From: Patescibacteria group bacterium
GTDB taxonomy: Bacteria; Patescibacteriota; Gracilibacteria; UBA1369
Direction: 5' to 3'
Assembly: GCA_018825335.1 (NCBI GenBank)
Contig: JAHJEW010000110.1
Location: 1-7,138 of the forward strand
DNA length: 7,138 nucleotides
Made by a program: the position numbers and the translations under genes. The notes beneath the pieces were generated by a model. It was given only the letters and a program-made list of their open reading frames with translations, did not search any database and was not told where the DNA came from. Shown piece after piece: positions 1 to 6,977 of the stretch; positions within the stretch are counted from its first letter, which is position 1; every line of letters begins with the position of its first letter.

Positions 1-2410
1 CAGGCACTTCAACGGGAGCAGCCTCCGCCGGTTTTGCCGCCTCCTCGTAAGTTACACGGAACTCACGCTCCTTTAAGAGCTCTTCCGGATTAGTGGTAAT
101 GATCTTATCCTCCGTATAAGAAGCGATAACCTGAATCGCCACATGCTTAAGTCCGGCAAAAAACAACCCCTGACCAACGCCGCTGTTTAAAAGCATATAT
201 TTTTCACCCTGGGTCAGATTAAAAATCTTACCCAGAATATCTATGGCCGCCGGTGCCTGCTTCAGCAAAAGCTGCATGGATGAATTGGTAATAACCGGCT
301 TACCGTAGGAACTTTTAACAAAGTCCTCCACATCCTGTGTTATCGTGGTAATTCCTAGATAATATTTTCGCGCCCTCTTAACAAGCCCAAAAAGAAACTT
401 TGCCGAATCTTCATACTGCATCATTGTCCAGGCCTCATCAATCACAAGTATTCTCTTCTTGAGCTTACTTCTGACCCGCGCCCATATGTAGTTCAAAATA
501 ATATACATGGCTATGGGCCGCAGCGCATCTTCCAGATCACGAATACAAAAAATCATCAATCCGCTTTGCAGATCAATATTGGTAGGCTTATTGAATAAAC
601 CGGAATAAGTGCCGATGGTATATTTCTGCATACGTTGCGCCAGACTGCCCGCCCCTTCCATAGTGGCCAAAACATCATAAAGATCCTGCATTGTGGGAGG
701 AGGTATTTCGCCGGGATTAACCAGATCCATGGTAATACCCTTAAGAGCGTAAGTATCAATCATGGCTTTATCCAGAACCGCATCTTCTTCCGGCGTAACA
801 CCACCCAGCATTATCTTTAAAAGACCGTGCAGATTAATAATGTTGGACCGTAAGAGATCACCGGGCTGCACCTCCTGTTCATTATACGGCGTCGGCAGAT
901 CAAAAGGATTAACGCGCCTGTCCGAAGTCAAAGAAACTCGCAGGTATGATCCTCCAACCGTCTGCGAAAGTGCTTCATACTCATTTTCCGGATCGATTAC
1001 AATCACATCGGTTCCTAGCATCATGGAACGAAGTATTTCCAGCTTCACTGCATAAGATTTTCCTGCTCCCGACTTGGCAAAAACAACCGAATTGGCGTTT
1101 TCCAGAGAAAATCTGTCAAAAATGATCAGGCTGTCGTTGTGACGATTCAAACCATACAAAATACCTTCGTTGGAAGTAAGATCGGCGCTGCTGAAAGGAA
1201 AAGTGCTGGAAAGCGGAGATGTGTTCATATTGCTGAAAACCTCCAACTCATCCAGACAAAGCGGTAATGTCGAACTAAAAGCATGTTCCTGCTGAAGATC
1301 CGCCTTCTTGGTAAGTACAAGCCTTCCTCCGAGCATACTCTCAAGCTGCTTCGCTATACGCGTAAGTTTCTTTTCATCATCGGAATAAATTGTGAAATAC
1401 AGCGCAAACTGGAAAAATTTCTCCTGCCCGCGCTGAATCTGCACACGCAACTCTTCCGCATCCTGCAAAGCTGTTTCCAGCGCAGGATCACTGACCATTC
1501 CCTTTTCCGCGTTCATCCGGACAGAAGACTGCATTTCCGCAACTTTTTTCTTTAAAACCTTCATAATCTGGCTGGAATCGATAGGATAAACAAACTGGGC
1601 GATATCCATGGTAACGTCAAAATTTATCACCGGTGAAAGCCAGTTGGATTCCAAAAAGCGCGGATAGGCATAAACATAAAAACTCTGGGCATAAAGCCCC
1701 TCAACCCGAAGCGAATCGTATTTTATCTCCATGGAGGAAGGTGCAATCAGATCGCGGATTGTAGCCATCCCCTCCTGATAAATCTTTTCAGACTCCAAAA
1801 GTTCCTGGCGTTCCTGCGCTTTCGTTTTTGCTTTCTGTACGGTTTCCTTTTCCAGTTTTTTTTCAACCGCTTCTGTGACTTTCTTTTTGGTCACATTCTT
1901 TTCCGGACTCTTTTTTACCGCGCCCGCCGTCCTTCCCTTACTTATGGCCTCACTGACATTTTTCAAAGATCCGGAGAAAACCGTTTTTGCAATATTGAAT
2001 AAATCTTTTTTCTTTTCTTTCGGTTCGGCGGAAGCTGCGGGCTTGACCTCCTCATTCAGGTTCTCTTCCGTTACCTTCCCTGCCGTTTCCGATTTTTGCT
2101 GGGTCTCAAGCAGTCCCGTAGGTGCCGCAGAATCATCTTTATGCACAAGATCTTCAAGAGATGCGGTCTTTTTGGGCGCATCTACCTGTTTTTCCTCAAT
2201 TCCTTCCTTCTGAACCTTTGCCAGCCACGGGGGCAGATCCCCCGAACCTGTATCCGGCGCCTTTGGTACGTCTTCAGCCGGTGGCTCCTTTGCAGCAGAC
2301 GTAACCTTTTGAGGACTTTTTTCCTCATGTACAGCCAAACCCTGCGCTTTTTTCATCCAATCCGGCATGGCGGTGGTCTTTGAATCTTCCTGTGACGACT
2401 TATCGGCCAT
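1..2410 (-). CDS. virB4: VirB4-family type IV secretion ATPase with long disordered N-terminal extension (3' end outside window)
   Basis: The frame is open from ATG at 2410 to the window edge: 803 complete codons and no stop. VirB4 proteins are cytoplasmic-face ATPases that power type IV secretion, conjugation or related pili. Residues 1 to about 210 are low-complexity and Lys/Glu/Ala/Pro-rich, with a likely helical stretch at about 180-210. The conserved VirB4 N-domain starts near residue 215. The ATPase core has Walker A AKSGAGKS (445-452, Lys451), then VIVIDPENEYEAL, Walker B RILVIDEAW (Asp658-Glu659), and TTITQDVEDF (Gln692) followed by NSSMQLLLKQ, a block typical of VirB4/TraC/TrbE proteins. 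The last visible residues are Ala/Pro/Glu-rich, so the C-terminus is probably close. The first Walker A Gly is Ala, which I do not read as inactivating. The start is supported by a promoter 35 bp upstream; there is no Shine-Dalgarno site. The gene is divergent from gyrA, and any T4SS partners would lie off the left edge. Family call firm; substrate unknown. Confidence 0.93.
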   Translation of the reverse strand, partial: MADKSSQEDSKTTAMPDWMKKAQGLAVHEEKSPQKVTSAAKEPPAEDVPKAPDTGSGDLPPWLAKVQKEGIEEKQVDAPKKTASLEDLVHKDDSAAPTGLLETQQKSETAGKVTEENLNEEVKPAASAEPKEKKKDLFNIAKTVFSGSLKNVSEAISKGRTAGAVKKSPEKNVTKKKVTEAVEKKLEKETVQKAKTKAQERQELLESEKIYQEGMATIRDLIAPSSMEIKYDSLRVEGLYAQSFYVYAYPRFLESNWLSPVINFDVTMDIAQFVYPIDSSQIMKVLKKKVAEMQSSVRMNAEKGMVSDPALETALQDAEELRVQIQRGQEKFFQFALYFTIYSDDEKKLTRIAKQLESMLGGRLVLTKKADLQQEHAFSSTLPLCLDELEVFSNMNTSPLSSTFPFSSADLTSNEGILYGLNRHNDSLIIFDRFSLENANSVVFAKSGAGKSYAVKLEILRSMMLGTDVIVIDPENEYEALSQTVGGSYLRVSLTSDRRVNPFDLPTPYNEQEVQPGDLLRSNIINLHGLLKIMLGGVTPEEDAVLDKAMIDTYALKGITMDLVNPGEIPPPTMQDLYDVLATMEGAGSLAQRMQKYTIGTYSGLFNKPTNIDLQSGLMIFCIRDLEDALRPIAMYIILNYIWARVRSKLKKRILVIDEAWTMMQYEDSAKFLFGLVKRARKYYLGITTITQDVEDFVKSSYGKPVITNSSMQLLLKQAPAAIDILGKIFNLTQGEKYMLLNSGVGQGLFFAGLKHVAIQVIASYTEDKIITTNPEELLKEREFRVTYEEAAKPAEAAPVEVP

Positions 2411-2444
2411 ATTTATTGATTTTGGGCACGTAATTTTTCTTAAT

Positions 2445-2473
2445 AGTATACCAAAAATCACTCTTTTCTTCAA
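2445..2473 (-). promoter_or_regulatory. Sigma70-like promoter of virB4
   Basis: Read on the minus strand, TTGAAG (2468-2473) is followed after exactly 17 bp by TATACT (2445-2450). This matches the -35/-10 consensus well. The predicted transcription start is near 2438, giving a leader of about 27 nt before the ATG at 2410. The leader contains no AGGAGG-like sequence. The call rests on sequence match and position only. Confidence 0.7.
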
Positions 2474-2496
2474 GCAAAGAATAAAGCCCGAAGCGT

Positions 2497-2526
2497 TTGA
2501 GACTGTATTTTTTTAAAATATATGCT
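2497..2526 (+). promoter_or_regulatory. Probable sigma70-like promoter of gyrA
   Basis: TTGAGA (2497-2502) is followed after 18 bp by TATGCT (2521-2526) in an A/T-rich spacer. The predicted start of transcription is near 2533, about 39 nt upstream of the gyrA ATG. The TTG of the -35 box is also the first possible start codon of the extended gyrA frame, so a start there would place the promoter inside the coding region. This favours the ATG at 2572. Its -35 element lies 23 bp from the -35 element of the divergent virB4 promoter. Confidence 0.55.
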
Positions 2527-2571
2527 AAAGTAGCGCCCGAACTACAAAAATCAGCTTCACAATTTCTTAAC

Positions 2572-5163
2572 ATGACCGACGAAAAAATCCCTCAGGAATT
2601 ACCTGAAGAAGAGTCTTCGGACAGCTCCCAGTCAGATCCGGAGCAGGAACCAGAACTGCAAATCTTCTCCGATTCAAAGCCACATCCCATCTCGAAAGAA
2701 ATGCAGGATTCATACATAGATTACGCCATGAGCGTAATAGTTTCACGCGCTTTGCCGGATGTGAGAGACGGACTTAAACCGGTTCAAAGACGTATTTTAT
2801 ACGCAATGAACGAAATGGGGCTGAATCCTGGAGGTTCTTTCCGAAAATCAGCGGCTGTTGTGGGTGAAGTTCTTGGTAAATACCATCCGCATGGCGACTC
2901 CCCCGTTTACCAGGCCATGGTGCGCATGGCACAGGACTTCGCGCTCAGGTATCCCCTGGTAAAGGGTCAGGGTAACTTTGGATCCATAGACGGCGATAAC
3001 GCGGCAGCCATGCGTTATACGGAAGCCAAAATGGACAAAATCACAAGTGAATTGATGGCGGATATTGAAAAAGAAACAATACCCTGGATTGAAAACTATG
3101 ACGGTCGCTACAAAGAGCCAAAAGTACTCCCCTCAAAGATTCCGCAGCTCTTGCTTAACGGCTCGACAGGTATAGCCGTAGGCATGGCCACTTCCATTCC
3201 TCCTCACAACGCCGGGGAAGTGGTTGATGCGCTCCTGCACCTGAATGAAAATCCCGAAGCGACTGTTGAAGACCTGATGCAGTTTGTTAAAGGACCGGAT
3301 TTCCCTACGGGAGGCACAATATACGATCAGGAGGCCATTAAAACGGCATACTCAACCGGTCGCGGAGGCGTAATTATGCGCGCGAAAGCCGAAATCGAAG
3401 AAAGAAAGGGAGGAAGATTCGCCATTATCATCACGGAAATCCCTTACATGGTCAACAAGGCCACGCTCGTTACAAAAATCGCCGATCTTGTCAGGGATAA
3501 AAAAATCAACGGTATCAGCGATGTAAGGGACGAATCCAACCGTGAAGGAATGAGAGTTGTAATAGAATTAAAAAAAGACTCGTATCCAAAGAAAATCCTG
3601 AATCAGTTATACAAACTTACACCAATGCAGCTGAGTTTCAGCTTCAACATGATAGCGCTTGTTGACGGACTGCAGCCAAAACTGCTTGATCTGAAACAGA
3701 TTCTGGCCTACTTCATCGAACACAGAAAAGTGGTAATCGTCAACAGAACAAAGTTCGATCTTAGAGTGGCTAAAGAAAGAGCCCACATTCTGGAAGGTTT
3801 AAAAACAGCACTCGATCATATTGACGAAATCATCTCTACAATCAGGAAATCCGCTACCAAGGAAGAAGCGCACGGAGCATTGATGAAAAAGTTCAAACTG
3901 ACCGATGTTCAGGCCAAAGCCATTCTTGAAATGAAATTACAAACTCTTGCCGGGCTGGAACGCAAGAAAATTGAAGATGAGCTTAATGAGAAACTCAATC
4001 TTATTAAAGAACTGGAATCAATACTTAAAGATGAGAAAAAAATAATCGAAATTATAAACAAAGAACTAAAGGAAATAAGAGAAAAATACGGCGACGAACG
4101 CAAAACGCAGGTCAGACCCGAACCACTTGGAAAGATCAGTAACAAAGACACTATTCCAAACGAACCTGCAATAGTAATGCTTTCAAAAGAAAATTATATC
4201 AAGCGAATGCCCCCGTCCTCATTCAAAGCACAGCATCGGGGAGGAAAAGGAATTATTGGCGCAACAACCAAAGAGGAGGACGAAATCGCAATGATGAGGC
4301 AGGCCATGACCCATGACACTATCTTGTTCTTTACCAACATGGGACGAGTTTTCAGGCTGCCTGTTTATGAAATCCCTGTGTCTTCAAGAACGGCAAAAGG
4401 AATGGCAGTAATCAACCTGCTTCAGCTCCAGGATGGAGAAAACGTAACTGCAATGCTAAGCAGCGATGAAGAAAAACAGGCGGAATTTTTGTTGATGGCG
4501 ACACAAAAAGGAACAATCAAGAAAACCGCCATGAAAGAGTTCGAGAATATAAGAAAAAGCGGACTTATAGCCATTAAATTACGCGACGGAGATCAGCTTA
4601 GATGGAGCCGTTTAATAAACAAAGGCAATCAGGTCATGATTATAACCAGAAACGGTAAATCAATCAGATTTGATGAGAAAGACATTTCCTCGACAGGCAG
4701 AGCTTCCATGGGTGTGCGCGGCATAAAGCTGAAAGACGGGGACGAAGTCGTGGATGTGGGAACAATAAAAGACCAGAACGATGCCGAGCTGCTCGTCATA
4801 ATGGAAAACGGCCTTGGTAAATGCTCCAAAGTCACAAGTTATCGCATGCAAAGCCGTGGAGGAAGCGGGGTCAAAGCTGCAAATGTAACAACCAAGACCG
4901 GCAAAATCGTGGGGGCAAAAATCATTAACGGCGAATCGTTGGGAGACATAATTATTATTTCAAGACTCGGACAAGTGATACGAATGAACCTGAACGACAT
5001 ACCTTCAATAGGTCGAACCACACAGGGCGTATACCTGATGCGCTTTAAAGGAAACGATAAAGTCGCATCCTCATCTTTCATTTCGCTTCCACCCGAAATC
5101 GATATTGAAGAGAAAGAAGATAAGCAGGAATCTGCCGGACAGGAAAAACTTATAAAAGCATAA
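2572..5163 (+). CDS. gyrA: DNA gyrase subunit A
   Basis: Subunit A of type IIA topoisomerase cuts and rejoins DNA and, with GyrB, introduces negative supercoils using ATP. From ATG 2572 it has 863 residues, close to the family size. Residues 1-38 are an acidic Ser/Asp/Glu/Pro-rich extension. The core begins at DSYIDYAMSVIVSRALPD (about 46-63), and the catalytic pair Arg148-Tyr149 sits in AAMRYTE. The C-terminal domain has a GyrA box QHRGGKG (554-560; E. coli QRRGGKG) plus five further blade-like repeats (TAKGMAVINL, SGLIAIKLRDGD, RASMGVRGIKLKDGD, SRGGSGVKAAN, RTTQGVYLMRF). A complete six-bladed domain with a GyrA box argues for GyrA rather than ParC. The quinolone-pocket segment reads HGDSPVYQ, with Pro111 and Gln114 where E. 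coli has Ala84 and Asp87. The frame is open upstream to TTG 2497, but that stretch holds the promoter. There is no Shine-Dalgarno site and no gyrB in the window. Confidence 0.97.
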   Translation: MTDEKIPQELPEEESSDSSQSDPEQEPELQIFSDSKPHPISKEMQDSYIDYAMSVIVSRALPDVRDGLKPVQRRILYAMNEMGLNPGGSFRKSAAVVGEVLGKYHPHGDSPVYQAMVRMAQDFALRYPLVKGQGNFGSIDGDNAAAMRYTEAKMDKITSELMADIEKETIPWIENYDGRYKEPKVLPSKIPQLLLNGSTGIAVGMATSIPPHNAGEVVDALLHLNENPEATVEDLMQFVKGPDFPTGGTIYDQEAIKTAYSTGRGGVIMRAKAEIEERKGGRFAIIITEIPYMVNKATLVTKIADLVRDKKINGISDVRDESNREGMRVVIELKKDSYPKKILNQLYKLTPMQLSFSFNMIALVDGLQPKLLDLKQILAYFIEHRKVVIVNRTKFDLRVAKERAHILEGLKTALDHIDEIISTIRKSATKEEAHGALMKKFKLTDVQAKAILEMKLQTLAGLERKKIEDELNEKLNLIKELESILKDEKKIIEIINKELKEIREKYGDERKTQVRPEPLGKISNKDTIPNEPAIVMLSKENYIKRMPPSSFKAQHRGGKGIIGATTKEEDEIAMMRQAMTHDTILFFTNMGRVFRLPVYEIPVSSRTAKGMAVINLLQLQDGENVTAMLSSDEEKQAEFLLMATQKGTIKKTAMKEFENIRKSGLIAIKLRDGDQLRWSRLINKGNQVMIITRNGKSIRFDEKDISSTGRASMGVRGIKLKDGDEVVDVGTIKDQNDAELLVIMENGLGKCSKVTSYRMQSRGGSGVKAANVTTKTGKIVGAKIINGESLGDIIIISRLGQVIRMNLNDIPSIGRTTQGVYLMRFKGNDKVASSSFISLPPEIDIEEKEDKQESAGQEKLIKA

Positions 5164-5168
5164 ATTCC

Positions 5169-5197
5169 TTGATTCATTGTTATGATTTAAGTATATT
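5169..5197 (+). promoter_or_regulatory. Sigma70-like promoter of rpmE(-aroC)
   Basis: TTGATT (5169-5174) and TATATT (5192-5197) are separated by exactly 17 bp and lie just after the gyrA stop. Transcription would start near 5204, giving a leader of about 28 nt to the rpmE ATG at 5232. As at gyrA, the TTG of the -35 box is the first possible start of an in-frame upstream extension, which supports the downstream ATG. I see no terminator between gyrA and this promoter, so read-through from gyrA is also possible. Confidence 0.6.
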
Positions 5198-5231
5198 ACC
5201 TCAGCATTCGGGAAATATAAATAAGCACTTT

Positions 5232-5723
5232 ATGAAAGCGAACATTCATCCAAAACTTAATCCGGTGGTTTTCATCGATACATCCACGGGCGCGGAGTTC
5301 ATTACCACTTCAACGCTTACTTCGGAAGAAAAAAAGAAAATAAGGGGGGTCGAACACTTCGTTATTAAAGTGGAAATCTCCTCGCAGTCGCACCCTTTTT
5401 ATACGGGTAAACGCAAACTGGTGGACACAGCCGGACGTGTGGACAAGTTCCTGGCCCGCGCCAAGAAAGCGCAGGAAATTCAGGGAAAAAAAGTAAAGCT
5501 GGTGGATGAAGAGCTGGACGAAATTTTACAGGAACATGAGGAGATGGCACCGCTAGCTGAAAAATCGGAAGTTGAGATCGCTCCAATAGAGAAAAAAACA
5601 GTTAAGGTAAAAGCTCCGAAGCCAACAAAGAAAGCAGCTGCACCGAAACCCAAAAAACCCGCTACGAAAGCCAAAGCTCCCGCTTCAAAACCCAAAACAG
5701 CTGAAAAGAAAGCTGCAAAATAG
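5232..5723 (+). CDS. rpmE: 50S ribosomal protein bL31, cysteine-free form with long basic C-terminal extension
   Basis: bL31 is a large-subunit protein that bridges to the small subunit near the central protuberance. Residues 1-78 match the family: MKANIHPKLNPVVFIDTSTG at the start, then VEISSQSHPFYTGK and KLVDTAGRVDKF. The protein has no cysteine, so it is the zinc-independent (C-minus, type B-like) form. Typical bL31 is about 70-90 residues; this one has 163. The extra part is a charged linker (about 79-120, with the acidic run DEELDEILQEHEE) followed by a Lys/Ala/Pro tail (121-163) with 17 lysines in 43 residues and PKPxKK-like repeats. ATG 5232 is chosen over TTG 5169 because bL31 homology begins exactly there and the upstream stretch holds a promoter. 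There is no Shine-Dalgarno site. aroC follows after 21 bp, so the two are probably cotranscribed. The core identification is firm; the tail's role is unknown. Confidence 0.95.
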   Translation: MKANIHPKLNPVVFIDTSTGAEFITTSTLTSEEKKKIRGVEHFVIKVEISSQSHPFYTGKRKLVDTAGRVDKFLARAKKAQEIQGKKVKLVDEELDEILQEHEEMAPLAEKSEVEIAPIEKKTVKVKAPKPTKKAAAPKPKKPATKAKAPASKPKTAEKKAAK

Positions 5724-5744
5724 ACTCTTTCCCCAACCTATTTC

Positions 5745-6812
5745 ATGCCGGGAAACACATTTGGATCACTTTTTCGCGTTACCACCTGGGGCGAATCACA
5801 CGGGCCGGCGCTGGGAGCGGTTATTGACGGATGCCCGCCCAATTTCCCGCTAAGCGAAAAAGACATTCAGAAAGAGCTGGACCGACGCCGGCCCGGTCAA
5901 AGCGCCGTTGGAACCTCCCGAAGCGAAGATGACAAAGTGAAAATACTTTCGGGCGTATTTCAGGGAAAAACACTGGGAACACCTATTTCGCTGATTATCG
6001 AAAATAAAGACCAGCGATCGAAAGACTACGCAAAAATAAAGAATCTTTACCGTCCGGGCCATGCCGATTATGCATGGGATCTAAAATACGGCATTCGCGA
6101 TTACCGCGGCGGCGGCAGATCTTCCGGAAGAGAAACGGCGGCAAGAGTCATGGCCGGGGCCATCGCAAAAAAATATCTGGCTATGAAATTTAAAACCAGG
6201 ATTATTGGACATACGGTCCAGGTTGGCGATATTGAAGCAGTTACCTTTCAGGAAAAAGCCATTGAACAAAACGCAATGCGCTGCGCCGATCCGATAAAGG
6301 CAAAAGCCATGGAAAAGCTTGTACTGGAAACAAAAAAAGACGGTGACAGCGTGGGTGGTATTGCCGAATTTATTGTTAAAATACCCCCGGCTGCTCTTGG
6401 TGAACCTGTGTTTGACAAACTGCAGGCCGATTTGGGAAAAGCGCTGTTTTCCATAGCAACAGTAAAAGGAGTTGAATTTGGCAGTGGTTTTCAGGCAGCC
6501 CGCCTGCACGGCTCCGAAAACAACGATGAATTCATTTGTAAGAATGGAAAAATTACCACGAAAACCAACAATGCGGGCGGCCTTCACGGCGGCATTTCCA
6601 TTGGAACGGACATAATCATCCGCACAGCAATCAAACCGGCATCCAGCATACTAAAATCCCAAAAAACCGTTAATAAAAAAGGGGAAGAAACCACCGTAAG
6701 CGTTCACGGACGACATGACGCCTGCATAATCCCACGTTTCATCCCCGTAGCAGAGAGCATGATCGCAATCGTTATAATGGATCATCTGCTCCGACAAAAA
6801 GCAATCAAGTAA
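5745..6812 (+). CDS. aroC: Chorismate synthase
   Basis: Chorismate synthase converts 5-enolpyruvylshikimate 3-phosphate to chorismate, the last step of the shikimate pathway. It needs reduced FMN, although no net redox change occurs. The 355-residue product has the usual full length. Visible motifs are TTWGESHGPALG with His19, RRRPGQS (48-54), RPGHADY with His106, YRGGGRSSGRETAARV (120-135), the Gly-rich AGGLHGGIS (277-285), and the C-terminal GRHDACIIPR (322-331). The two conserved histidines and the Gly/Arg-rich FMN/substrate region are intact, so the enzyme is probably active. In GRHDACIIPR an Ala occupies the position that is usually Pro (RHDPC). The ATG is chosen because homology begins at TFGSLFRVTTWGESHG. 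The 21-bp gap after rpmE has no promoter or terminator and is nearly all pyrimidine just before the ATG, so there is no Shine-Dalgarno site. No other shikimate gene is in the window. Confidence 0.97.
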   Translation: MPGNTFGSLFRVTTWGESHGPALGAVIDGCPPNFPLSEKDIQKELDRRRPGQSAVGTSRSEDDKVKILSGVFQGKTLGTPISLIIENKDQRSKDYAKIKNLYRPGHADYAWDLKYGIRDYRGGGRSSGRETAARVMAGAIAKKYLAMKFKTRIIGHTVQVGDIEAVTFQEKAIEQNAMRCADPIKAKAMEKLVLETKKDGDSVGGIAEFIVKIPPAALGEPVFDKLQADLGKALFSIATVKGVEFGSGFQAARLHGSENNDEFICKNGKITTKTNNAGGLHGGISIGTDIIIRTAIKPASSILKSQKTVNKKGEETTVSVHGRHDACIIPRFIPVAESMIAIVIMDHLLRQKAIK

Positions 6813-6883
6813 GTCCGGAGATTTATTACAGGACAATAACGCCATTAATGCAATGGAATTATGGACAGCAACTCCCTTCAAAT

Positions 6884-6911
6884 TTGACATACATTGTTTA
6901 GGAAGTAAAAT
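6884..6911 (+). promoter_or_regulatory. Strong sigma70-like promoter of the lipoprotein gene
   Basis: A perfect -35 box TTGACA (6884-6889) is followed after 16 bp by TAAAAT (6906-6911), one mismatch from TATAAT. The predicted start is near 6918, leaving a leader of about 60 nt that is A/T-rich and without a Shine-Dalgarno motif or an obvious riboswitch fold. It is the closest match to consensus in the window, which suggests that the substrate-binding protein is well expressed and transcribed separately from aroC. Confidence 0.7.
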
Positions 6912-6977
6912 TTACTACTGCTCTTAAAAAATGGCTTAAAACCTAATAAAATTACTATTTCATAACGCATTAACATT

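Noticed and set aside
635..2383. Several plus-strand open frames of 60-112 codons across the left third
   Set aside because: They lie opposite the virB4 coding frame, have no recognisable motifs and are rich in Phe/Ser/Leu as expected of antisense shadows.
2486..2541. Direct repeat GCCCGAA (2486-2492 and 2535-2541) flanking the gyrA promoter, as a possible operator
   Set aside because: A 7-bp match in a 160-bp region can easily arise by chance, and the copies have no symmetry or helical phasing that would suggest a regulator site.
2497..2571. 25-residue N-terminal extension of GyrA from TTG 2497
   Set aside because: The stretch overlaps a -35/-10 promoter and encodes nothing like GyrA; the ATG at 2572 gives a normal start.
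5169..5231. 21-residue N-terminal extension of bL31 from TTG 5169
   Set aside because: bL31 homology begins exactly at ATG 5232, and the upstream part contains a 17-bp-spaced promoter.
6081..6587. 168-codon minus-strand open frame inside aroC
   Set aside because: It is fully antisense to a strongly conserved chorismate synthase, with a composition typical of a shadow frame and no motif.
6842..6856. Inverted repeat CCATT-AATGC-AATGG after aroC as a terminator
   Set aside because: The stem is only 5 bp and A/T-rich and is not followed by a T-run, so it is not a convincing intrinsic terminator.
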